From positions 1 to 64,000 of the IMG/VR virus record IMGVR_UViG_3300043420_000984: 64,000 nt of DNA; one strand, given 5' to 3'. A model generated the notes under the pieces. The model was not told where the DNA came from. It searched no databases and saw only the letters and a program-made list of their open reading frames with translations. The stretch's first letter is position 1, and every line of letters starts with the position of its first letter. Below, one piece after another: positions 1 through 6,290 of this stretch. The position numbers and the translations under genes were made by a program. The DNA is from a virus.

Positions 1-101
1 TTAAGGTGCTTCCACCTAAGAAAGAATTCTTTGTCAAACTAATGAGTTACATCGACGAATACCAGGAACGATATGGAGAAAAAACAATTATTAGAGGATA
101 G
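1..101 (+). CDS. 3' end of an unidentified gene (partial)
   Basis: An open frame enters from the left edge and ends at TAG 99-101, giving 33 residues that finish in YGEKTIIRG. It overlaps the first start codon of gp33 in another frame. The fragment is lysine- and glutamate-rich. It is too short to assign; in T4-like phages replication or late-transcription genes lie here. Confidence 0.5.
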   Translation, partial: KVLPPKKEFFVKLMSYIDEYQERYGEKTIIRG

Positions 102-327
102 ATTTATGACAGCTGCGAGATTTTCGCAGGAAGTGGAGAAGATTGCTTTACATAATCCAGATATGAATTATATTGATTCGGTTATCCATTACTGCGAAGT
201 GAATGAAATTGAGATAGATAGTGTAGGTAAGTTGATTAGCAAACCTCTAAAGGAAAAACTCCGTCATGAGGCACAGCAATTGAACTTCATGAAGAAAACC
301 AGTCGCGCAAAGTTGATGCTAGTATGA
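73..327 (+). CDS. 33: gp33-like late promoter transcription accessory protein
   Basis: An 84 aa protein that resembles T4 gp33, the small RNA polymerase-binding co-activator linking the late sigma factor and the sliding clamp. I matched it by pattern: a helical middle (FSQEVEKIALHNPDMNYID) followed by a glutamate-rich helix and a short hydrophobic C-terminus (KLMLV), where T4 gp33 carries its clamp-binding tail. Two starts are possible: ATG 73 with AGGAA upstream, and ATG 106 with GAGGA seven bases upstream and no overlap with the preceding gene. I keep 73 because an RFMT segment before the helix seems part of the family. Its stop overlaps the next start (ATGA). Confidence 0.75.
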   Translation: MEKKQLLEDRFMTAARFSQEVEKIALHNPDMNYIDSVIHYCEVNEIEIDSVGKLISKPLKEKLRHEAQQLNFMKKTSRAKLMLV

Positions 328-665
328 GCTTCTTTCAATCCGAATTAGTCCGTGGTGACATCCAAGAGATGGTAGAACTACAGCAGTTTTGCTTTCGTTC
401 TGCCATGAACTTTGTTCTTCTCAATGATGAGAGGAAAATGGAATACTTTGATAAACTAGAGGAACTAGTAGAAAAACAAAAAACTTTTTACTTCCGTATC
501 AAACTTAGTGATGATCCTGAAGCAGTTTCTGTGAGAGAAACGATGCAGCAGAGTGTTATCATGTTGGGTGCTACACCAGGCACACCAATTGAAAGTATGT
601 TTGATGAACTTCTTGAAAAAGTTCGTTACATGAAATCAAAATTAGAAACTGGCACAGGGGATTGA
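324..665 (+). CDS. DUF1825 family protein
   Basis: A 113 aa helical protein starting MSFFQSELVRGDIQEM, the signature of DUF1825, a family known mainly from cyanobacteria and their phages. The function is unknown. It is translationally coupled to gp33 by an ATGA overlap and sits directly before gp32. The GGCACAGG motif and hairpin that lead into the gp32 promoter overlap its last codons, so the gene end doubles as regulatory DNA. Confidence 0.7.
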   Translation: MSFFQSELVRGDIQEMVELQQFCFRSAMNFVLLNDERKMEYFDKLEELVEKQKTFYFRIKLSDDPEAVSVRETMQQSVIMLGATPGTPIESMFDELLEKVRYMKSKLETGTGD

Positions 666-691
666 CGCCCGACCCTGTGCCATGTTATTAT
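636..691 (+). promoter_or_regulatory. Cassette with hairpin and promoter upstream of gp32
   Basis: A 23 bp motif ending in ACTGGCACAGG (636-658) is followed by a perfect 9 bp stem, GGCACAGGG (651-659) with CCCTGTGCC (673-681). The loop contains TTGACG (662-667), a -35 box. Eighteen bases later comes TATTAT (686-691), a -10 box. This is one of nine related cassettes in the window. There is no U-tract here, so terminator function is doubtful. Confidence 0.6.
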
Positions 692-746
692 GTCTAAGTT
701 GTGAGGGCATCACAGACCAAATCCAAAACTAATCCGAGAAAATCCT

Positions 747-1703
747 ATGTCTTTTGCTGATCTTAAGCGTAAATCCCAGAACAACCTCCAGTTCCTCCAG
801 AAGGAACTTGAGAAATCCGTCAGCGGTAAGCAGGCTGATGAGCGTTTCTGGAAGCCCGAAGTTGATGCTGCTGGTAACGGTTATGCCGTGATCCGATTTT
901 TGCCCGCTCCTGAAGGGGAGACGGTGCCCTGGGCTAAAGTGTACTCCCATGCCTTCCAAGGTCCTGGTGGTTGGTACATCGAAAACTCTCTCACCACTCT
1001 GAACGAAAAAGATCCCGTTGGTGAGATTAACCGCAAACTCTGGAACAGCGGTAGTGATGAAGACAAAGAGACTGCTCGTAAGCAGAAGCGTAAGCTCCAG
1101 TATTACAGCAACATCTATGTCGTGAAAGATCCTAAGAACCCTGAGAACGAGGGTAAAGTGTTCCTGTATAAGTATGGCAAGAAGATCCATGATAAGATCC
1201 TTGCTGCTATGCAACCTGAGTTTCAAGATGAAGACCCTGTGAATGTCTTTGATCTTTGGGAAGGTGCTAACTTCAAACTGAAGATCAAGAAGGTTGCTGG
1301 TTACTGGAACTACGATAGTTCTGAGTTCGATAGTGTGTCTGCCCTGAGTGCAGACGATGATGAACTGGAGAAAATTTGGAAGACTGAATACTCTCTTGAG
1401 GCATTCACTTCTAAAGACCAGTTCAAGACCTACGAAGAACTGGAAGCACGTTTGAACCTTGTGCTCAGTATCACCTCTCGTCCCGCTGCTACTCGTCCGA
1501 GTGTAGATGACGAAGAGTTTGAACCTTATCCCGATCCCAAACCTGAGGTTTCTAGCTTCCGCTCTCGTGTTACTGCTGCTCCCAGTCCTGTAGAAGATTT
1601 AATTAACCAACCAGCATTCATTCAGAATACTTATATGGAAGACGCAGTTGTTAATGATGACGATGCTCTGTCTTACTTCGCACGTCTTGCTGAAGAAGAC
1701 TGA
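747..1703 (+). CDS. 32: gp32 single-stranded DNA-binding protein
   Basis: A 318 aa protein matching the cyanophage form of T4 gp32, which coats ssDNA during replication, recombination and repair. The N-terminus (MSFADLKRKSQNNLQFLQKE) corresponds to the cooperativity domain; the central part is the OB-fold core. The C-terminus is acidic (NDDDALSYFARLAEED), as in the tail that contacts replication partners. The linker before the acidic tail is odd: codons 283-296 (EDLINQPAFIQNTY) are encoded by 42 bp found exactly, in the same frame, inside the giant fibre gene at 27877-27918. It has its own promoter and a downstream terminator. Confidence 0.92.
   Translation: MSFADLKRKSQNNLQFLQKELEKSVSGKQADERFWKPEVDAAGNGYAVIRFLPAPEGETVPWAKVYSHAFQGPGGWYIENSLTTLNEKDPVGEINRKLWNSGSDEDKETARKQKRKLQYYSNIYVVKDPKNPENEGKVFLYKYGKKIHDKILAAMQPEFQDEDPVNVFDLWEGANFKLKIKKVAGYWNYDSSEFDSVSALSADDDELEKIWKTEYSLEAFTSKDQFKTYEELEARLNLVLSITSRPAATRPSVDDEEFEPYPDPKPEVSSFRSRVTAAPSPVEDLINQPAFIQNTYMEDAVVNDDDALSYFARLAEED
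1593..1634 (+). repeat. 42 bp exact in-frame repeat, copy 1 (in gp32)
   Basis: Fourteen codons for EDLINQPAFIQNTY. The identical 42 bases occur at 27877-27918 in the giant structural gene, also in frame. The identity stops sharply at both ends. Confidence 0.97.
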
Positions 1704-1719
1704 ATAACTAGATAAAGCA

Positions 1720-1747
1720 AAGGGTGGGATCTCTCCCACCCTTTTTT
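1720..1747 (+). terminator. Rho-independent terminator after gp32
   Basis: A 10 bp perfect stem, AAGGGTGGGA (1720-1729) with TCCCACCCTT (1734-1743), has a TCTC loop and runs into six Ts (1742-1747). It lies between the convergent ends of gp32 and gp53. Confidence 0.92.
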
Positions 1748-1751
1748 ATTG

Positions 1752-2381
1752 TCAACCAGTTTTCTTGAGACGTTGACTGATGTAATTATCAGATTTTTTA
1801 TAAAGATTTTTCTTTCTAAAGTCATCAACAAACTGTCTAAAGTATGCTGGCTTCAGTAGATAGATTTCTCTTTTCTTTTCATTTTCATTTGAATAGTGTT
1901 CTGCAATAGTAACTGGTCTACAGATTGTGTTGCCCGCTTTGGTTACTATTGCGCCATCGATATTTAACTTATGAGTTTTATTATAAAACGCTTCATCTAC
2001 ATGGAGACCTTCTGGATATGGTCCGATTTCATAAGTTTCGTAGTGGTGAATTGTTCCATATGGATCATCAAACTCTGCTTCTAATGTTTTATACAGAGTG
2101 TAGTTAGTCATCGGCCAATCATATTGTGCGTTAACCATGTTGTTGGTAATTAGAACTACCCAATCATAAAACGGATCGCCATATGCTTTTCTCGCTAGAG
2201 TATCTGGTCTTTCTCCATCAGTAATGGTATACTTATCGAAGATAACCGCGTAAGAAAATACATCTTCATTAATTCTATATCTACGAAAGAAATTCTTTGC
2301 AGTTACAAAATCCGATTCGGAGAATGGATAACTGATAGGCTTTTCGTCGTATGAAATGTCTGGAACTAGTGAGAAGTACAT
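1752..2381 (-). CDS. 53: gp53 baseplate wedge protein
   Basis: A 209 aa protein with the gp53 pattern, including YDWVVLITNNMVNAQYDWPM, which matches the wedge family. T4 gp53 joins neighbouring wedges to the central hub during baseplate assembly. It is the last gene of a minus-strand group; its start ATG overlaps the gp48 stop by one base, so the two are coupled. It converges with gp32 across the terminator at 1720-1747. Confidence 0.85.
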   Translation of the reverse strand: MYFSLVPDISYDEKPISYPFSESDFVTAKNFFRRYRINEDVFSYAVIFDKYTITDGERPDTLARKAYGDPFYDWVVLITNNMVNAQYDWPMTNYTLYKTLEAEFDDPYGTIHHYETYEIGPYPEGLHVDEAFYNKTHKLNIDGAIVTKAGNTICRPVTIAEHYSNENEKKREIYLLKPAYFRQFVDDFRKKNLYKKSDNYISQRLKKTG

Positions 2382-3475
2382 TAGTATTTGTCCGCCTCTT
2401 CTGAGAATATGAGTTTGGTTTCCTGGAATGATAACGACAATTGAATTGCAACCATACTTCCATCATCATATGTAGCATACGCTCCATCTGGTGTGTAGTT
2501 CACATCAACTTGAGTGATCGCACACATCTTATACTGAGTCACATCAGTATTTAAGTTACCACCTCGCATGAAAGAAACTTTGCAAACATCTGGAACTCTA
2601 ATAAAGTTATTACTAATTGATTGTGGGGATGCAAGTAGTGTTGATAAAGGAAGTTCAGTTCCCTTTGCAAACTTTGGTAGCATAGCTTTCTTAAACTCCT
2701 TGATAATATCCTTTATCATCTGAGCTTCGGATTGATTTCTAGGAACCATTTTAAAGTTTAAAGAAAAGTTTCTGAGATCAATACCACTAAACAATAGTTC
2801 TACGTTTGGGTTCAGAATTACTCCACGAGTGCTAGCAAAGATATCATTTGCTTCAATTGATTCTCCAGTTATCTTACCGATAACTTCTTGAATAACCTTG
2901 GCACCTGCGTTGGGAATAAACTGATCGACTATTGTTTCTGTGCTAGTTGCTATGTTAGACAGAAGTTGTCCAGCATTTCCAGATCCAGCAGTTGTCAAAG
3001 CATCTCTACCAATATTACTGAATGCTTTTCCAGTCCAGTTTGCTTTATAACCAGTTGAGATATCTTCTGGCATGTAGAGAACTATAGTTTTACCAGAAGT
3101 TTTATCATATAATCTGGAAGACATCGCGCTTTCATTATATGCACCAAGTGGACCAGCCTTTGCTTTTGTATCTGCTCGATTTATATTTTGAAAGGGTGGT
3201 TTGTACTCATAGAATTCGAACATTACATAGTCTGAATTCTCTTTCATGGCGACATCTTTTGGATATCTCAAGGCACCAGTTGTAGTACCACCAGAGGGAG
3301 TAGAAATTGCTGTGTAAGCTGTTCCGCCTGGATTTGCAGACTTCCACTTGTCTTTTGTTATTTCATTCCAATCTCTTCCATTCCATTCCCAATATTTAAA
3401 GGATCCAAAACCACCAGTATATGTGGTTTCTCCTACCTTCTTCCCATCTTTATTAGGCTTTCCTGGTCCGAACAT
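2381..3475 (-). CDS. 48: gp48 baseplate tail tube cap
   Basis: A 364 aa protein, the same length as T4 gp48, which caps the hub and templates the tail tube together with gp54. Recognisable parts are LYMPEDISTGYKANWTGKAF in the first half and a C-terminal tube-like domain (residues about 230-360) with DVTQYKMCAITQVDVNY. Single-base overlaps couple it to the genes on either side. Confidence 0.82.
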   Translation of the reverse strand: MFGPGKPNKDGKKVGETTYTGGFGSFKYWEWNGRDWNEITKDKWKSANPGGTAYTAISTPSGGTTTGALRYPKDVAMKENSDYVMFEFYEYKPPFQNINRADTKAKAGPLGAYNESAMSSRLYDKTSGKTIVLYMPEDISTGYKANWTGKAFSNIGRDALTTAGSGNAGQLLSNIATSTETIVDQFIPNAGAKVIQEVIGKITGESIEANDIFASTRGVILNPNVELLFSGIDLRNFSLNFKMVPRNQSEAQMIKDIIKEFKKAMLPKFAKGTELPLSTLLASPQSISNNFIRVPDVCKVSFMRGGNLNTDVTQYKMCAITQVDVNYTPDGAYATYDDGSMVAIQLSLSFQETKLIFSEEADKY

Positions 3476-4152
3476 TATACGCTCATCTCCTTAGATTGTT
3501 TGCTGCCGTATCCTTTCACCGTTCTGTGTCCTGTGATTTTGTCGTAGAAACTTTCATCGGTCTCTTCCCAAACAGTTTGTTTATCTATTGGGAATATTCT
3601 TCCGTTCATATTCTTCACAAAATCTTCTATCGGTAAAAGAATGGCGGTATCCCATTCGACCAAAGCAAGATCAAGATATAATCCTTCTACATGGTTGTGA
3701 ATATATTTATGGAGACACTTCTTAGGTATGTCAATCCTTCCTTTCATTAACTTCTGTGTTGCAAGAAGTCTTTTCTTTGGTGAGAGGTAGTGGAGATTGG
3801 CACCCCAGAACTCATCTCTGTTTGACTTAAGAACATAGACAAGAGGGTTTCTGTCATAGTAAGGTAACCATCTCATCTTTGCTTTGTATTCAAACATGTA
3901 GAGGTGTCCTTCTACAGTATATCTTCTGAGTTCATTTCTGTCTTGTTCTTTGGCAAGACCTCCACGATCTTTGCGCTCATCAATAACATATTTCTCTAAG
4001 TTTGTATTATACTTACTTGCTTCTGCTTTGACTGCGCTTCTATACCAAGAGAGAGATTTCTTTTCTCCCTTGGTTGCTTCGTTTACTCTTTCAAAGAGTG
4101 TTTTGTATCCAGTATTTTCTTTTGGTGTTTTTGTAGCAAATCCTTTTGCCAT
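3475..4152 (-). CDS. Conserved T4-like protein between gp4 and gp48, unassigned
   Basis: A 225 aa basic protein. The core YYDRNPLVYVL followed by GANLHYLSPKKRL is a pattern I associate with conserved T4-type virion or assembly genes, but I cannot name the family safely. In T4 the gene beside gp4 is the DNA end protector gp2, which is a possibility from position only. It is coupled to gp48 by a one-base overlap and lies three bases after the gp4 stop. Confidence 0.6.
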   Translation of the reverse strand: MAKGFATKTPKENTGYKTLFERVNEATKGEKKSLSWYRSAVKAEASKYNTNLEKYVIDERKDRGGLAKEQDRNELRRYTVEGHLYMFEYKAKMRWLPYYDRNPLVYVLKSNRDEFWGANLHYLSPKKRLLATQKLMKGRIDIPKKCLHKYIHNHVEGLYLDLALVEWDTAILLPIEDFVKNMNGRIFPIDKQTVWEETDESFYDKITGHRTVKGYGSKQSKEMSV

Positions 4153-4154
4153 GT

Positions 4155-4586
4155 CTATACTCCTAAATGGTCTTCGGTGAGTATCAAGAAGTTCATCTGC
4201 CTGTCTTCACAATACTCACGAGCAGCGGACCATTTAGCTTGGTTCTTTGCGAATGTTATAACTGCATCACGGTAGGCAGCAGTTCGTTTGTTTTTGTCAT
4301 TCGGGGGTTGTGTTTGTTTTTTGGGTTTAATCTCGATAATATATTTGGTAATCTTACCAGTTTTTTCCTTTACCTTGATGTAAAAGTCTGGGAAGTATCG
4401 CCTCACCTTTCCATCGGGAGCACGGTAAGGTATGATTACCTCTTCGCTCCCCCACTCTATTATCGAGGGGTTGTTATCACAGAACACCATGAACTTTCGT
4501 TCCCATAATGATCTATAGATAACACGAGTTGGGTTTCCACGATACTTTCCAGGATTTACAGGTTTGTATAATCCAGAGTACGCCAT
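4155..4586 (-). CDS. 4: gp4 head completion protein
   Basis: 143 aa from ATG 4586 (MAYSGLYKPVNPGKYRGNPT), close to the 150 aa of T4 gp4. The fold is nuclease-like: VIYRSLWERKF, then YFPDFYIKV and YIIEIKPKKQT, an E/D/ExK pattern of the PD-(D/E)XK type. T4 gp4 is needed to finish the packaged head before tail joining. A longer frame from TTG 4676 exists, but those 30 extra residues do not look like the family and would overlap the divergent gene. Confidence 0.82.
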   Translation of the reverse strand: MAYSGLYKPVNPGKYRGNPTRVIYRSLWERKFMVFCDNNPSIIEWGSEEVIIPYRAPDGKVRRYFPDFYIKVKEKTGKITKYIIEIKPKKQTQPPNDKNKRTAAYRDAVITFAKNQAKWSAAREYCEDRQMNFLILTEDHLGV

Positions 4587-4591
4587 AAATA
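4584..4591 (+). promoter_or_regulatory. Probable late promoter (CATAAATA)
   Basis: Matches the T4/cyanophage late form NATAAATA and sits 26 bases before the GTG start at 4618. The first three bases are also the start codon of gp4 on the other strand. Confidence 0.5.
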
Positions 4592-4617
4592 TAGTTGGAC
4601 CAACATAGGTATTTAGT

Positions 4618-5292
4618 GTGTCTATAGATAGTTTCCTGGGTACTATTGCTGCTAACGGCGGGATGTCGTTCAGCAATAACTTTGTTGTGAGATTTCTTAA
4701 CCCACCAATTACTCCTCCTGGTGGTCAAGCTGGAGACTACTTTGAGTATTTTTGTAGCGAAGCACAATTACCAAACACTAATACCGCTCAAGGTCAAATA
4801 AACGGAATATATCTTGGTAGCGGATCGATTCAATACCCACACACCAGAGTATTCACAGAAATTCAGCTTGGATTTTTATGTGATGCTAACATGTCGGCAT
4901 TAAAGTTTCTTCAAGACTGGGTTGATTATATTTTTAACGAGCAAGGAACTAATCAAACTGCAAAGTCACTATCACAAATGCAGTCTCTTGCATATGGACC
5001 AATCAGAGATGAAAATAGAAATGTTCGATTAAAATATAGAGATCAATATGCTTGTAATATTGCAATAACTAAAACTGAAACTGGTCCTAGATCAACAACA
5101 GAAAGGGCACCAATCACATATATCCTAGAGAAAGCATATCCATTTGCTATTGATGCTGTTCCTCTACAGTTTGGATCATCTCAAATTACTCAAGTAACAG
5201 CACAGTTCTCATATATGAGACATTATGTTATTAAAAATGATATCACTTCGAACAGGGGTGATATAAAAGGATTGACAGATTTGTACAAATAG
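4618..5292 (+). CDS. Tail-tube-fold baseplate protein (gp19/gp54-like)
   Basis: A 224 aa protein with the outline of T4 tube proteins: an N-terminal SIDSFLGTIAANGG and NNFVVRF strand, a central FTEIQLGFLCDANMSALKFL region with WVDYI, and a C-terminal AQFSYMRHYV strand. It fits the gp19 fold; from its position among baseplate genes a tube-initiator (gp54) role is plausible. The start is GTG 4618, since the first residues fit the fold; ATG 4663 would remove them. An AGGT lies upstream as a weak ribosome site. Confidence 0.65.
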   Translation: MSIDSFLGTIAANGGMSFSNNFVVRFLNPPITPPGGQAGDYFEYFCSEAQLPNTNTAQGQINGIYLGSGSIQYPHTRVFTEIQLGFLCDANMSALKFLQDWVDYIFNEQGTNQTAKSLSQMQSLAYGPIRDENRNVRLKYRDQYACNIAITKTETGPRSTTERAPITYILEKAYPFAIDAVPLQFGSSQITQVTAQFSYMRHYVIKNDITSNRGDIKGLTDLYK

Positions 5293-5362
5293 CAAAATTG
5301 ATTTTTCAATTCCATAAAAGCGGGAAAAAATTTTTCCGCCAAAAAATGGTCAAAAAAGTTGC
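5293..5362 (+). repeat. 70 bp dispersed intergenic repeat, copy 1
   Basis: AT-rich DNA around a palindrome, GCGGGAAAAAA then TTTTTCCGCC. A second copy with about 80% identity over the whole length lies at 17748-17815. Both are intergenic. The symmetric A/T stem could be a bidirectional terminator, but it lacks a typical 3' U-tract. Confidence 0.75.
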
Positions 5363-5394
5363 GCTAAATATACATATGATCTGATCTGGGTATA

Positions 5395-6108
5395 ATGGCA
5401 TTACCACAAGTTGCTCTTCCAACTTATGAGTTGGAAATTCCTTCTAATGGAAAGAAAATTAAATATCGTCCGTTTGTTGTAAAAGAAGAGAAGCTTCTTT
5501 TGCTGGCACTAGAAACAAATGACGAGAAAGAAATCGAAAATGCTGTAAGAAATCTTCTCAAAGGATGTATTCAAACTCGTGTGAAGTTAGACGAGTTAGC
5601 ATCTTTTGATTTGGAATATATCTTCCTCAACATTCGTGCTGTATCAGTTGGTGAAGTTGTCGAGATGAATATTACATGTGAAGATGATGGAGCAACACAG
5701 GTTCGTTACAACCTCAATCTGACAGATGTTAAGGTTACCAAACCAGAAGGTCATAGTAATAAAATTATGATATCTGATACGATGGGTGTGATTATGAAGT
5801 ACCCATCGTTCGATGAGTTTGTTAAGATCTCAATCATCGGTCAGTCACCAACTGCAGATAATGTTATTCAGATTATGGCAAACTGCATCGATCAGATCTT
5901 TGAAGGTGAAGAAGTATATGATAGTTCTACGACTAGCAAGAAAGAATTTGTTGAATTTCTAGAAGGACTTACAAATCAACAGTTCGAAGATATTCAAAAG
6001 TTCTTTGATGATACTCCAAGATTAGAACATTCATTTAAGATCAGAAATCCAAATACTGGTGTGGAGAATGATGTAACGATTTCTGGGTTATCCAATTTTT
6101 TCGCATAG
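5395..6108 (+). CDS. 26: gp26 baseplate hub protein / tail assembly chaperone
   Basis: A 237 aa protein of the T4_baseplate (gp26) family; the N-terminus has IKYRPFVVKEEKLLLLALET, typical of the family. In T4, gp26 and gp51 act in hub assembly. The gene ends in AAT TTT TTC GCA TAG, which contains a canonical T TTT TTC slippery heptamer at 6096-6102, an 8-base spacer and an 8 bp hairpin (6111-6118 with 6127-6134). A -1 shift would join it to the downstream frame and give a 298 aa fusion. It lies two frames upstream of the tape-measure-like gene, as the G/GT chaperone pair does in lambda-type phages. Confidence 0.85.
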   Translation: MALPQVALPTYELEIPSNGKKIKYRPFVVKEEKLLLLALETNDEKEIENAVRNLLKGCIQTRVKLDELASFDLEYIFLNIRAVSVGEVVEMNITCEDDGATQVRYNLNLTDVKVTKPEGHSNKIMISDTMGVIMKYPSFDEFVKISIIGQSPTADNVIQIMANCIDQIFEGEEVYDSSTTSKKEFVEFLEGLTNQQFEDIQKFFDDTPRLEHSFKIRNPNTGVENDVTISGLSNFFA

Positions 6109-6134
6109 CACTCTTCCACAATACGCTGGAAGGG
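6096..6134 (+). promoter_or_regulatory. Probable programmed -1 ribosomal frameshift signal
   Basis: Slippery heptamer T TTT TTC (6096-6102) in the gp26 frame, then an 8-base spacer, then a stem CTCTTCCA (6111-6118) with TGGAAGGG (6127-6134), eight pairs including one G-U, and an 8-base loop. This is standard geometry for bacterial -1 frameshifting. Confidence 0.8.
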
Positions 6135-6290
6135 TACTATAAAACCAACTTTGCTTTGATGCAGCACCATAAATATAGCTTGACTGAGATTGAAAATATG
6201 ATGCCTTGGGAGAGACAAGTTTATACTAGTCTCTTAATGCAATATCTTGAACAAGTCAAACAAGAACAGCAAAAAGCAGCACAGCGGTAA
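6102..6290 (+). CDS. 51: gp51-like extension read by -1 frameshift from gp26
   Basis: The -1 frame continues for 62 codons after the slippery site and ends at TAA 6288-6290. It encodes ALFHNTLEGYYKTNFALMQH, then YSLTEIENMMPWERQVY and a glutamine-rich helix. The short-helix plus PWERxxY pattern is typical of tail assembly chaperone second domains and of the gp51 position. The conserved part begins before any ATG in this frame (the first is at 6159), which supports expression by frameshifting rather than by independent initiation. The stop overlaps the next start (TAATG). Confidence 0.75.
   Translation, partial: RIALFHNTLEGYYKTNFALMQHHKYSLTEIENMMPWERQVYTSLLMQYLEQVKQEQQKAAQR

Noticed and set aside
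5366-5400. TATAAT overlapping the gp26 start as a promoter
   Set aside because: A promoter there would start transcription inside the gene; probably chance. The same holds at 20649.
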